Shown in pieces: positions 54,434 through 62,699 of a DNA stretch of 64,000 nt (within the stretch, counting starts at the first letter, position 1; each line of letters opens with the position of its first letter). A program made the translations under genes and the position numbers. The stretch covers positions 434,001 to 498,000 of the forward strand of contig NZ_JAAMRF010000003.1 of NCBI RefSeq assembly GCF_013522725.1, in the 5' to 3' direction. The notes under the pieces were generated by a model. The model was not told where the DNA came from, ran no database searches, and worked only from the letters and a program-made list of their open reading frames with translations. The DNA comes from Stutzerimonas azotifigens (GTDB lineage: Bacteria; Pseudomonadota; Gammaproteobacteria; Pseudomonadales; Pseudomonadaceae).

Positions 54434-55785
54434 CGGTTGCCTCCTCTGGGCGGCTGTTCGTCAGCCGCGGTTACGTCCAGCTTAAGACCGTTGCGCGCCG
54501 TCACGCGGACCTGCTGGCCCGGCAGCAGCGGCGCTTGGCTATGGACCTGCCATTGTTCGCCGCGCAGCATCACCCAGCCCTGGCGCGGATCGTCGTCGCG
54601 CACCCCGGTGACGGGTGTCAGGTGGCCGATGAGCTCGGCATCGCCGCCCAGTGGCGCTCGCTGGCGGGCGCGTACGGCCATGAAGAGGATGGCGAAAATG
54701 ATCAGCGCGCTGACCACCGCGAGGGTCAGGATCAACCCCAGTGGAATGCCGAAGCCTGGCGCGTCGGTGTCCATCAGCATCACGGCGCCCGCGACGAAGG
54801 CCGCCGCACCGCCGATGCCGAGCACGCCGAAACTGGGTAGCAACGCCTCGGCGGCCATGAAGGCGATGCCGAGCAGGATCAGCGCGAGCCCGGCGTAGCT
54901 CACCGGCAACATCTGCAGGGCGTAGAGCGCAAAGATCAGGCAGATGCCTCCCAGCACGCCGCCGACGCCCGCGCCGGGGCTGGAAAACTCGAAGATCAAC
55001 CCGTAGATGCCGATCATCATCAGGATCAACGCGACGCTGGGGTTGGTGATCACGGCGAGCAGCTTCACGCGCCAGTCGGGGTCGTGGCGGACGAGCGTGG
55101 CGTCGGCGGTCCGCAGGGTGGCCGGGCCGGCAGCCAGGGTCAGGGTGGTGCCATCGAGCTGTTCGAGTAGATGGACCACGTCGCGCGCCACGTGGTCGAT
55201 GACGTTTAGCTCCAGCGCTTCGCTGGCCGAAAGACTCACCGCCTCGCGCACGGCCTGTTCGGCCCAGTCGGCGTTGCGCCCGCGCAGCTGCGCCAGGCCG
55301 CGGATGTAGGCCGAAGCATCGTTGACCTGCTTCTTGCTCATGGCGTCGGGCTCGGCGGGCTTGTCTGCGGGCTCGCCGCCGGCGGGCGAGCCCCCGCCAA
55401 TGGCCACCGGCGTTGCCGCGCCAAGGTTGGTCCCCGGGGCCATGGCGGCGATATGGCTGGCGTAGAGCATGTAGGTGCCGGCGCTGGCGGCACGGGCACC
55501 GCTGGGCGTGACGTAGGTGGCGACCGGAACGGGGCTGGCCAGGATCGCCTGGTTGATGCTGCGCATGGCGCTGTCCAGGCCGCCGGGGGTGTCGAGCTGC
55601 AGGACGACCAGTTGCGCGCCATCGTCCATCGCGCGCTCGAGGCCCCGTTCGATGTAGCCGGCGCTGGCCGGACCTATAGCGCCTTCGACGCTGAGCACGG
55701 CGACCGGCGCGGCGGCCAGCAGCGGCGCGTTGAGCCCCAGCAGCAGGCCCAGGCAGCAGAGCATCCGGTAGACCAGGCGGGACAT
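54418..55785 (-). CDS. NfeD family membrane serine protease (long, NfeD1b type)
   Basis: The 455-residue protein has a signal peptide (about 1-25), a ClpP-like serine protease domain ([40 protein letters not shown] with the Ser, and the Lys region [15 protein letters not shown]), four or five membrane helices and a C-terminal OB-fold NfeD domain. Long NfeD proteins cleave stomatin-type partners in archaeal homologues. It is first in the operon with slipin and LEA. Confidence 0.92.
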   Translation of the reverse strand: MSRLVYRMLCCLGLLLGLNAPLLAAAPVAVLSVEGAIGPASAGYIERGLERAMDDGAQLVVLQLDTPGGLDSAMRSINQAILASPVPVATYVTPSGARAASAGTYMLYASHIAAMAPGTNLGAATPVAIGGGSPAGGEPADKPAEPDAMSKKQVNDASAYIRGLAQLRGRNADWAEQAVREAVSLSASEALELNVIDHVARDVVHLLEQLDGTTLTLAAGPATLRTADATLVRHDPDWRVKLLAVITNPSVALILMMIGIYGLIFEFSSPGAGVGGVLGGICLIFALYALQMLPVSYAGLALILLGIAFMAAEALLPSFGVLGIGGAAAFVAGAVMLMDTDAPGFGIPLGLILTLAVVSALIIFAILFMAVRARQRAPLGGDAELIGHLTPVTGVRDDDPRQGWVMLRGEQWQVHSQAPLLPGQQVRVTARNGLKLDVTAADEQPPRGGNRWVSK

Positions 55786-55964
55786 CTGTTCCTCCGTTCG
55801 CGAGAGAGTCGGCGCTCGGCGAGCTCCGGTGAAGACTAGTCGAGCCCCCGCGTCGGGCGACAGTCGAGTCCGCTGAACTTCCCTTCGCCGGGATTTCTCT
55901 CATGAATATGAGGCCGCGGGCCCGGGCCGAGGTTCGATTTATAACAGTCGGGGAGAAGCCTTCC

Positions 55965-56849
55965 ATGCGCGTTCATCATCTGAACTGTGGCTGCATGTGT
56001 CCCGTTGGCGGTGCCTGGTTCGACGGCTTCAGCAAGGGGCTTACCGCGAGCCTGGTCTGCCATTGCCTGCTGATCGAAACCGATCATCACGGCCTGGTGC
56101 TGGTGGACACCGGCTTTGGCACTTGCGACGTGGCCACGCCGCGCAAGCGTTTGAGCCCGTTTTTCATCCTGTTCAACAACATTCGGTTCGAGCGGCGCTA
56201 CACGGCGCTGGAGCAGGTGAGGCAGCTGGGCTTCGCCCCGGAGGACGTGCGCCACATCGTCCTGACCCACCTGGATTTCGATCATGCCGGCGGGCTCGAG
56301 GATTTTCCCCAGGCAAAGGTTCATGTGCTGCAGCGCGAGATGGATGCGGCCCGTTCGACGCGCAGCTTCATCGGTCGCAACCGTTACCGGGAAAAACAGT
56401 GGGATGAGGTGCGCAACTGGCAGTTCTATCAGCCGGGCGGCGATACCTGGTTCGGCTTCCAGGCCGTGCGCGAGATGGTGGGGCTGCCGCCGGAAATTCT
56501 GCTGATCCCGCTGACCGGGCATACCCGTGGTCACGCCGGCGTGGCGTTGCAGACCGACGAGGGCTGGTTGCTGCATGCGGGCGATGCGTATTTCTATCGC
56601 GACGAGGTCGGACAGATCGACCGCCACTGCACTCCGGGCCTGGCTTTTTACCAGCGGATGATGGAAGTCGACCGCAGTTCGCGACTGGCCAACCAGCACC
56701 GGTTGTGGATGCTGTCGGTCGAGCACAAGGGCGAGGTGAGCCTGTTTTGCAGCCACGACGCCAAGGAGCTGGAGCGCATGCGTGCCGGTAACCCGCCGGC
56801 AAGGGCAGCTGCCACGGAGACGGCAGCTGCCGGTCAGATGCCTCAGTAG
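55965..56849 (+). CDS. Metallo-beta-lactamase fold hydrolase
   Basis: The 294-residue protein has the MBL signature THLDFDHAGG (His, Asp and His ligands), an earlier DTGFG, a GHTRGHAGV segment with another His, and HAGDAYFY, as in lactonase-like hydrolases. Whether it cleaves an acyl-homoserine lactone or another ester cannot be decided from sequence. ATG 55965 (GGAG, 9-nt spacer) is chosen; 21 extra upstream codons are unsupported. Its end overlaps the convergent siderophore-binding gene by 7 nt. Confidence 0.87.
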   Translation: MRVHHLNCGCMCPVGGAWFDGFSKGLTASLVCHCLLIETDHHGLVLVDTGFGTCDVATPRKRLSPFFILFNNIRFERRYTALEQVRQLGFAPEDVRHIVLTHLDFDHAGGLEDFPQAKVHVLQREMDAARSTRSFIGRNRYREKQWDEVRNWQFYQPGGDTWFGFQAVREMVGLPPEILLIPLTGHTRGHAGVALQTDEGWLLHAGDAYFYRDEVGQIDRHCTPGLAFYQRMMEVDRSSRLANQHRLWMLSVEHKGEVSLFCSHDAKELERMRAGNPPARAAATETAAAGQMPQ

Positions 56850-57775
56850 GCCGCGGCGGCCTCGTCCAGCTGCAGGCTAAGGCTCAGCAGACCGCCGCCC
56901 GAGAGGTACCACAGTGCGGGGTTCAGGTAGACGATGCGGCCTTCGCGACCGGCGCTGGTCCGGCTCAGCGGCGAGGCGCGCAGGGCTTCGGTGGTCAGCG
57001 GCTCGGCGCCGATCGCCGCGCTGCGGTCGATGATGAAGATCACCTGCGGGTCGGCTGCCAGGACCTGGTCCAGGTTCATCGGTTGCGGACGCTGACGCGG
57101 TTCGCCAGGCTTGGGTGCAGGCGGAGCCGGGAGTGCGCGCGGCGCCTGCAAGACCGAATAGATCAAGGGCTGTTCGGTAGGCGAGAAATTACCGGCGTTG
57201 TGGGTCAGGACCAGGGTGCGCCGACCGGAGTTTGCCACGCGGGTATGGGCCTGGCCGATTTTGGCTGCCGTCACCCGGAGTTGCTGTTGGGCTTCGGGCA
57301 ACTTGTCGAACAGCGAGCCGAGGGTCAGGACGTTGTGCTCGAATCCGCTCAGGTAATCCCGAGCGTTGAGGCTCATGTCCAGTGTCGGGGCGACCTTGGC
57401 CAGCGCTTCGCTTTCTTCGCCTTGGCGGCCGGTGACCATGATCACGTCCGGATTCAGCCGGCGCACGGCCGCGTGGTCCGGCTCCTTCATGCTGCCCGCA
57501 TCGACCCGGGCGGGCAGGCTGTTCTTCAGGTAGGTCGGTACGCTGGATGGAGTGCCCACCACGCGATTGCCCAGACCGAGGGCGACCAGCGTGTCGACCG
57601 TGCCGAAGTCGAAACTCACCACCTTGCCTGGATTACGTGGCACGACGACCTGAGTGCCGTCGGGCTGGCCGATAGTCATGCCAGCGTTGGTCGCAGGGGG
57701 TGTAGGCGCATCGGGCGAGCTGCTGCAGGCGGTCAGTGCCAGCACCATTGAGGCGGACAGGGCGAGCTTTTTCAC
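56843..57775 (-). CDS. Siderophore/iron ABC transporter binding lipoprotein (FepB/CeuE type), orphan
   Basis: The 310-residue protein has a lipobox LTACSS (Cys17) and a PBP-fold typical of iron-siderophore binding proteins: VDTLVALGLGNRVVGTPS, PDVIMVTGRQGEE, and the late YLNPALWYLSGGG. A Pro-rich insert (about 218-234) lies in the middle. No permease or ATPase gene is nearby, so it must use a system encoded elsewhere. A Fur-like sequence is 32-50 nt upstream. The gene end overlaps the convergent MBL gene. Confidence 0.87.
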   Translation of the reverse strand: MKKLALSASMVLALTACSSSPDAPTPPATNAGMTIGQPDGTQVVVPRNPGKVVSFDFGTVDTLVALGLGNRVVGTPSSVPTYLKNSLPARVDAGSMKEPDHAAVRRLNPDVIMVTGRQGEESEALAKVAPTLDMSLNARDYLSGFEHNVLTLGSLFDKLPEAQQQLRVTAAKIGQAHTRVANSGRRTLVLTHNAGNFSPTEQPLIYSVLQAPRALPAPPAPKPGEPRQRPQPMNLDQVLAADPQVIFIIDRSAAIGAEPLTTEALRASPLSRTSAGREGRIVYLNPALWYLSGGGLLSLSLQLDEAAAAY

Positions 57776-57806
57776 GGGTGGGAATCTCCTCGGTCGTTTT
57801 GCAAGT

Positions 57807-57825
57807 GAGAAACCATATCATTACA
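57807..57825 (-). promoter_or_regulatory. Fur-box-like sequence upstream of the siderophore-binding gene
   Basis: GAGAAACCATATCATTACA on the plus strand matches the 19-bp GATAATGATAATCATTATC consensus at 11 positions by eye, mostly in the right half (ATCATTA). It lies in the expected promoter place, 32-50 nt before the start. Iron control would suit the gene, but the match is partial. Confidence 0.35.
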
Positions 57826-57929
57826 GCGAGGCCCGGCGGATGGCGCAGGTGTAAAGAATGCAAGCGCAGCGGCCAGCGAACCTCGCGCTCGGACGGGTTC
57901 TAAACCTCATCAGAGTAGAGGGACGAAAG

Positions 57930-58097
57930 ATGAAGTTCATCAGTTGGCTGGGGCTGACCGTCTGTGCGGTCGCGGCGCTCGGTTACCTTGGGCAGGGCAA
58001 CTACAACATGGCGGGGCTGATGATCGCCCTGGCGGTGGTGTCGCTGATCAATATCCGCCGCAAGCATGGGCGGAACGATCGTCCGCCCAGCCCCTGA
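57930..58097 (+). CDS. Small two-helix membrane protein, unknown function
   Basis: The 55-residue product has hydrophobic stretches at about 4-20 and 28-41 (AGLMIALAVVSLINI) and a basic C-terminus RRKHGRNDRPP. AGAGGGACG precedes ATG 57930. The open frame extends upstream, but this start is best by ribosome site and by the protein beginning directly with a helix. Its end is 5 nt from the end of the convergent alpha/beta hydrolase. Confidence 0.6.
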   Translation: MKFISWLGLTVCAVAALGYLGQGNYNMAGLMIALAVVSLINIRRKHGRNDRPPSP

Positions 58098-58102
58098 CGC
58101 AA

Positions 58103-58756
58103 TCAGCCGGCGCTTCGATGACGCAGCAGCCAGCTGTAGATGCGTTGATCGGCATAAGCCAGCCGCGCCGAATTGATGTGGTCCGCGCCTTCATCGAGGT
58201 ACAGACGGTCGCCGGTCGGCTCCTCATCGGTGACCGGCTGCAGGTGCAACGTCTGGATGAAGCGTGCCTGCAGGCGGCGGGTGACCTGGCCGATCGATAC
58301 CCATAAGGGAGGCGCCAGCGGCACCTGGGGTGCCCGGGTCGGGTCGACTGTCCAGAGTGCAGCCCAGCGTCCCGGTTGGGCCAGGGCAATATCGAACACG
58401 CCATTGCCGCCGAAGCTGAAGCCGCACAGGTAACAGCGCGTCGGGTCGCCCTGGTGCTCGGCCAGCGCTTTGCTCACCAGCGCCTCGACGTCGCCGGCGA
58501 CGAGTCTCCAGTAGTCGCCAGCCTGGGGCAATTGCGGGGCGATGATGATGAAGCGCTGGCGAACGTCCGCTGGCACCGCTTCATGCCAGGGACCATGGCG
58601 CGTCAGGCCTTGCTCGGGTGGCAGGGGAGCGGCTTCGCCATAGCCGTGCAGGAAGCAGAGTAGCGGCCAGCCGCTTTGCGGTGGGGCACCCTCGGGCACC
58701 GTCATGAGGCAGGGCAGGGTTACAGTGTCAATCCGTTGAAAAGAAATATCGGGCAT
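58103..58756 (-). CDS. Alpha/beta hydrolase, PHB depolymerase/esterase-like
   Basis: The 217-residue cytoplasmic protein has LLCFLHGYGEA, the nucleophile elbow GFSFGGNG with Ser, TVDPT in the Asp region and GADHINSARLAY with the His. This is typical of small esterases and depolymerase-like hydrolases; no specific substrate can be assigned. ATG 58756 follows GGAGG by 5 nt and is preferred over GTG 58762. It is convergent with the small membrane protein gene. Confidence 0.85.
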   Translation of the reverse strand: MPDISFQRIDTVTLPCLMTVPEGAPPQSGWPLLCFLHGYGEAAPLPPEQGLTRHGPWHEAVPADVRQRFIIIAPQLPQAGDYWRLVAGDVEALVSKALAEHQGDPTRCYLCGFSFGGNGVFDIALAQPGRWAALWTVDPTRAPQVPLAPPLWVSIGQVTRRLQARFIQTLHLQPVTDEEPTGDRLYLDEGADHINSARLAYADQRIYSWLLRHRSAG

Positions 58757-59256
58757 ATCCACCTCCGGGAAGCCATAACTAATAGATTCGACCCGTTGGC
58801 AGCAGAAGGTGCCGTGCGGCGAGCATTTTTATCCCACACATGCCGAAGGGCGTCATGCAAATCTTGATGCATCCTTCAGGCCAGCGACATCGCTCGGCGG
58901 CGTTACGTGCTCAGCCGATTGCAGAAACCTCGCATCGCGTCCATGCCGGTGCGTACGTAGGCGCTTTCACGCTCCGCTACGGTGCGTCGGCAATGGCGCT
59001 CCTGGTTTGCTTCTGCGATAGTTGGGCGCGTCTGGCCTGGCCGGACAGGCCGCCTCGCCCACAAGGCCCCGCGGCCGCGGTGACGCCTCACTGACCAGCG
59101 CTGTCGATTCGTCTATCAGCCTGCCGCGTCCCTTCTCTTGCGCTTATCCGGCGCCGCCCGGCGACTATCCTGTTGCCATGGATCCGCCACTGCCATCATC
59201 GGCTGTGGCTGCTCGCATAACAAAGACAAAAGACCTACGATCCCAAGGACGCCAAC
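58757..59256. other. 500-bp intergenic region before the TRAP operon, no gene seen
   Basis: The stretch holds the promoters of the divergent hydrolase and TRAP genes. ATGCA/TGCAT arms occur at 58855-58872. Open frames on both strands are arginine-rich shadows without ribosome sites. An old gene remnant is possible, but I could not recognise it. Confidence 0.45.
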
Positions 59257-60255
59257 ATGAAACTGTCCCGCTATTTCACTGCGCTGGCCGCTGCCGCCGC
59301 GCTGTCCGCCACGTTCGCCGCGCAGGCCCGCGAGTATTCGGTTTCCACCGTTCTGTCGGACGCCTTCCCCTGGGGCCAGGCGGCGCAGAAATGGGCCGAT
59401 CTGGTCAACGAACGCTCCGAAGGCCGCATCACCCTGCGCGTCTACCCCAACGCACAGTTGGTAGCCGGGGACCAGACCAAGGAATTCTCCGCGATGCGCT
59501 CGGGCCTGATCGACATGGCCGTCGGCTCGACCATCAACTGGTCGCCCCAGGTGCAGGAACTCAACCTGTTCTCGCTGCCGTTCCTGATGAAGGACAGCGC
59601 CGATCTCGACGCCATCACCGGTGGCACGGCGGGAGCGCTTGCCTTCGAAGCCATTGAAAAGCGCGGCATCGTCCCGCTGGCCTGGGGCGAGAACGGATTT
59701 CGCGAAGTCTCCAACTCGTCCCGTGCGGTGCGCACGCCGGCCGATCTCAAGGGCCTGAAGATTCGCGTGGTCGGCTCGCCGCTGTTCCAGGACACCTTCA
59801 ATGCGCTGGGCGCCAACCCGACCCAGATGAGCTGGGCCGACGCCAAGCCTGCACTGACCACCGGGGCGGTCGACGGACAGGAGAACCCGCTGTCGGTGTT
59901 CGATGTGGCGCGTATCGATCAGGTCGGGCAGAAGCACCTGACCCTCTGGCACTACATGGCCGACCCGCTGATCTTCGCCGTCAACCAGCGCATCTGGAAG
60001 GAGCTGCCGGAGGCTGACCGTGACCTGCTGCGTCAGGCGGCAATCGACGCCGGCAAGTGGGAGATCGAGCTCTCCCGCTCGCTCGAAGCTCAGCGTCTCG
60101 ATGAGATCCGCGGGCGCGGCGTCGAGGTGGTCGAACTCAGCGAGGCCGAGCGTCAAGCGTTTGCCGAAGCCACCGCCAGCGTGCGCGACAAGTGGTCCTC
60201 TCGCATCGGCCAGGCGTTGATGGACGCGGCTGGCGAGGCGGTCGCCAAACCCTGA
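59257..60255 (+). CDS. TRAP transporter solute-binding protein (DctP family)
   Basis: The 332-residue periplasmic protein has a signal peptide (about 1-24, AQA), the DctP core (NLFSLPFLMKDSADLDA, WGENGFREVSNSSRAVRTPADLKGLKIRV with the conserved Arg for the carboxylate, GAVDGQENPLSVF). TRAP systems import C4-dicarboxylates, ketoacids or sugar acids with sodium. AAGGACGCC precedes the ATG. It is followed by DctQ- and DctM-like genes in one operon. Confidence 0.93.
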   Translation: MKLSRYFTALAAAAALSATFAAQAREYSVSTVLSDAFPWGQAAQKWADLVNERSEGRITLRVYPNAQLVAGDQTKEFSAMRSGLIDMAVGSTINWSPQVQELNLFSLPFLMKDSADLDAITGGTAGALAFEAIEKRGIVPLAWGENGFREVSNSSRAVRTPADLKGLKIRVVGSPLFQDTFNALGANPTQMSWADAKPALTTGAVDGQENPLSVFDVARIDQVGQKHLTLWHYMADPLIFAVNQRIWKELPEADRDLLRQAAIDAGKWEIELSRSLEAQRLDEIRGRGVEVVELSEAERQAFAEATASVRDKWSSRIGQALMDAAGEAVAKP

Positions 60256-60304
60256 TCGAATGCATGCCCGGCGCTTCTGTGCGCCGGGATTCGAGGTTTT
60301 TGAG

Positions 60305-60781
60305 ATGAACAACCAACCGGACGCGCCCTTGGAGCGCGTGCTGGCCACGCTGGCCCTGGCGATCGTCGGGGTGATCAGCCTGGCCAATGTCGTGGTGCGC
60401 TACTTCACCGACGCCTCCTTCGCTTTCACCGAGGAGATTTCGGTATTTCTGCTGGTGGTGTTGACCTTTGGCGGTGCGTCGGTCGCGCTCCGGCGCAACC
60501 GGCACATTCGCATCGGGCTGCTGGAGCGGATGTTTTCGCGGTTGCGCACGCCACTGATTCTCCTGCAATGGCTGGCCGGCGCCCTGGTGATCGGCCTGGT
60601 GGTCTGGTACGGCGGGCAGTTCGCGCTGGAGGAATATCAGTGGGAATCCGAATCGCCGGGCCTCGGACTGCCGAACTGGTGGTACGTGGTCTGGCTACCC
60701 GTGCTGGCGCTGCTGATGCTGGTACGGCTGACCCAGATGACCCTCGACCGGTTGCGCGGGAGGCTGTCCGATGAGCCCTGA
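60305..60781 (+). CDS. TRAP transporter small permease (DctQ family)
   Basis: The 158-residue inner-membrane protein has four helices and the DctQ pattern (ATLALAIVGVISLANVVVRYF, EEISVFLLVVLTFGGASVALRRNRHIRI). ATG 60305 sits 49 nt after the DctP stop. Its end overlaps the DctM start by 11 nt, so the two are co-translated. It pairs with DctM to form the membrane part. Confidence 0.9.
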   Translation: MNNQPDAPLERVLATLALAIVGVISLANVVVRYFTDASFAFTEEISVFLLVVLTFGGASVALRRNRHIRIGLLERMFSRLRTPLILLQWLAGALVIGLVVWYGGQFALEEYQWESESPGLGLPNWWYVVWLPVLALLMLVRLTQMTLDRLRGRLSDEP

Positions 60782-62066
60782 CATGTGGCTGATCCTGAGC
60801 TTTCTCGCCCTGCTGTTGCTCGGCGTCCCGGTGGCCTTTGCCCTGGGCCTGGCCGGGGCGATCGGCATTGTCGCCGGGCTTTCGCCGGACATGCTCGCGA
60901 CCCTGGGTACCAATACCTACAACGGCGTGGCCAAGTACCCGCTGATCGCCATTCCGCTGTTCATCCTCACGGGCCTGGTGTTCGAGAAGGCCGGTGTGGC
61001 GCTGCGTCTGGTGCGCTTCGCCCAATCGCTGATCGGCCCACGCCATGGCGGGTTGGCCCTGGTCGCCGTGCTGGTGTGCCTGATCATGGGCGGCATGAGC
61101 GGCTCTGGCCCGGCGGACGCTGCCGCGGTGGCGATGGTGATGCTGCCGAGCATGACCCGCGCCGGTTATCCGAAGCCTTTTTCGGCCACCTTGATCGCTG
61201 CCTCGGCGTCGACTGCGATTCTGATCCCGCCGTCCATTGCGCTGATTCTCTACTCCATCGTGGTGCCGGGCGTGGACCTGCGCGCATTGTTCGCCGCGGG
61301 GCTGTTTCCCGGCATCCTCGCCGGGCTGGTGCTGCTGATTCCGGCCTGGCTGCTGTCGCGCCGCTATGGATGGGAGTCGCCCGAGGAGGGTGAGCGTCCG
61401 CCGATTGGCGAGAGCTTCAAGCAGGCTCTGCCGGCATTGTTCGCTCCGGTGCTGATCCTCGGCGGGCTGCGTAGCGGCCTGTTCACACCCACCGAAGCGG
61501 CGGTCGCCGGGGTGGCCTACGGCGTGGTGATCGGGCTGTTCGTCACCCGCGAACTGGACTGGCGCAGCCTCTGGCGTCTGGTCGGCGAAGCGGCGGTGGT
61601 GTCGGGCGTGGTGATGCTGATCATCGCCCTGGCCGGCATCTTCGCCTGGGCCGGAACGATGCTGGGGACCTTCCGCCACCTGGCCGAATGGCTGATCTCG
61701 CTGTCGGACGACGGCACGGTGTTGCTGCTCCTGGTGATGATCGCGGTGCTGTTGGCCGGGATGCTGCTCGATGCGATCTCGATCTACCTGATCCTGATGC
61801 CGATCCTCATCCCCGTCATGCAGCACTTCGGCTGGAACCCGGTGTGGTTCGGCATCCTGCTGGCGATGAATATCGCGATCGGCCAGTTCACCCCGCCGGT
61901 GGCGATCAACCTGATGGTGACCGCCGAGGTGGCGCGCATTCGCCTGGAGCAGACCATCGGCTGGGCGCTGTTGTTCGTCTGCGCCATGGGCGGCGCGCTG
62001 TTGCTGGTGGCGTTGTTTCCCGAGATCGCCCTGTGGCTGCCGCGGGTGCTGGGGTATGCGGTGTAA
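60771..62066 (+). CDS. TRAP transporter large permease (DctM family)
   Basis: The 431-residue protein has about twelve helices and DctM segments MSGSGPADAAAVAMVMLPSM, SASTAILIPPSIALILYSIV, and ILLAMNIAIGQFTPPVAINL. It is the transport channel of the TRAP system with DctP and DctQ upstream. Length and topology are normal. Confidence 0.93.
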   Translation: MSPDMWLILSFLALLLLGVPVAFALGLAGAIGIVAGLSPDMLATLGTNTYNGVAKYPLIAIPLFILTGLVFEKAGVALRLVRFAQSLIGPRHGGLALVAVLVCLIMGGMSGSGPADAAAVAMVMLPSMTRAGYPKPFSATLIAASASTAILIPPSIALILYSIVVPGVDLRALFAAGLFPGILAGLVLLIPAWLLSRRYGWESPEEGERPPIGESFKQALPALFAPVLILGGLRSGLFTPTEAAVAGVAYGVVIGLFVTRELDWRSLWRLVGEAAVVSGVVMLIIALAGIFAWAGTMLGTFRHLAEWLISLSDDGTVLLLLVMIAVLLAGMLLDAISIYLILMPILIPVMQHFGWNPVWFGILLAMNIAIGQFTPPVAINLMVTAEVARIRLEQTIGWALLFVCAMGGALLLVALFPEIALWLPRVLGYAV

Positions 62067-62101
62067 GGGAAGGTCGACCGGGAGAGTGCGCCCGGCCGCT
62101 C

Positions 62102-62132
62102 CTCACCCTAACCTTCTCCCCGAGGGGAGAGG
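62102..62132. repeat. TCTCCCC-GA-GGGGAGA palindromic element
   Basis: TCACCCTAACCTTCTCCCC followed by GAGGGGAGAGGG makes a tight hairpin just after the DctM stop. The CTCACCCTAACC(C)TCTCCC form is a dispersed intergenic repeat in Pseudomonas and Xanthomonas relatives. It may also act as a terminator, though there is no T-run. Confidence 0.55.
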
Positions 62133-62170
62133 GGACTCAGGCGTTGCTTTGACGATCCCCGCGAACCCGT

Positions 62171-62205
62171 AGGAGCGGTCGGGGACGCCTAGTCTCGACC
62201 GCGAA
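62171..62205. repeat. REP-like hairpin GAGCGGTCG...CGACCGC
   Basis: GCGGTCG (62175-62181) pairs with CGACCGC (62196-62202), framed by TAGGAG and GAA as in Pseudomonas intergenic palindromes. It belongs with the related element at 8322-8340. Confidence 0.65.
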
Positions 62206-62316
62206 GCGTTGCAGAGGTCCTTCCGGCGCGCCCGAGGCGCAGTGAACCCCTTGGCTGGGGTCGGGTCGATTGAAGGGTAGGCCGCACGTGGCCCTTTCGC
62301 CCCTAATGGAGAGCTC

Positions 62317-62475
62317 ATGGACCTGATTCGCATCATCGTTGCCATTCTGTTGCCGCCGCTGGGCGTGTTCCTGCAGGTCGGCTTTGCCGGTGCGTTCTGG
62401 CTGAATATTCTGCTGACGCTGCTGGGCTACATTCCCGGCATCATCCATGCGGTATGGATCATCGCCCGTCGCTGA
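62317..62475 (+). CDS. YqaE/Pmp3 family membrane peptide
   Basis: The 52-residue product MDLIRIIVAILLPPLGVFL... has two hydrophobic helices and the Pmp3 motif PPLGVFLQVG...ILLTLLGYIPGIIHAVWII, nearly invariant in the family. Such proteins are induced by osmotic, salt or membrane stress and insert in the inner membrane. The ribosome site (GGAGAGCTC) is close to the ATG. A strong terminator follows, so it is monocistronic. The gene is too short for many gene callers. Confidence 0.9.
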   Translation: MDLIRIIVAILLPPLGVFLQVGFAGAFWLNILLTLLGYIPGIIHAVWIIARR

Positions 62476-62496
62476 GCCACACCCGCCATTCGCTCT

Positions 62497-62521
62497 AGCC
62501 CGGCTCATGCCGGGCTTTTTT
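62497..62521 (+). terminator. Rho-independent terminator after the Pmp3 gene
   Basis: AGCCCGGC pairs with GCCGGGCT around a TCAT loop, then a run of six T. It is a strong intrinsic terminator. Confidence 0.92.
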
Positions 62522-62699
62522 GTGCTGAGTCCCCTTGCCGTGTAAAGTCCGATTCCCGTACAGGGGGCGGGAACCTATCCCGCGTCTTGCACTCAAGAGA
62601 TGCCGGGAAACGGAACGCTACGGCTGCAAACACCGGAATGTCGTTTCACCGCTCTTCCAACAGGGCCCGCCGCCTCGGCGAACTGGATAAGGAAACCCG

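Noticed and set aside
59022..59657. Frame overlapping the DctP gene start
   Set aside because: Arg-rich shadow of DctP in another frame; DctP has the signal peptide and family motifs.
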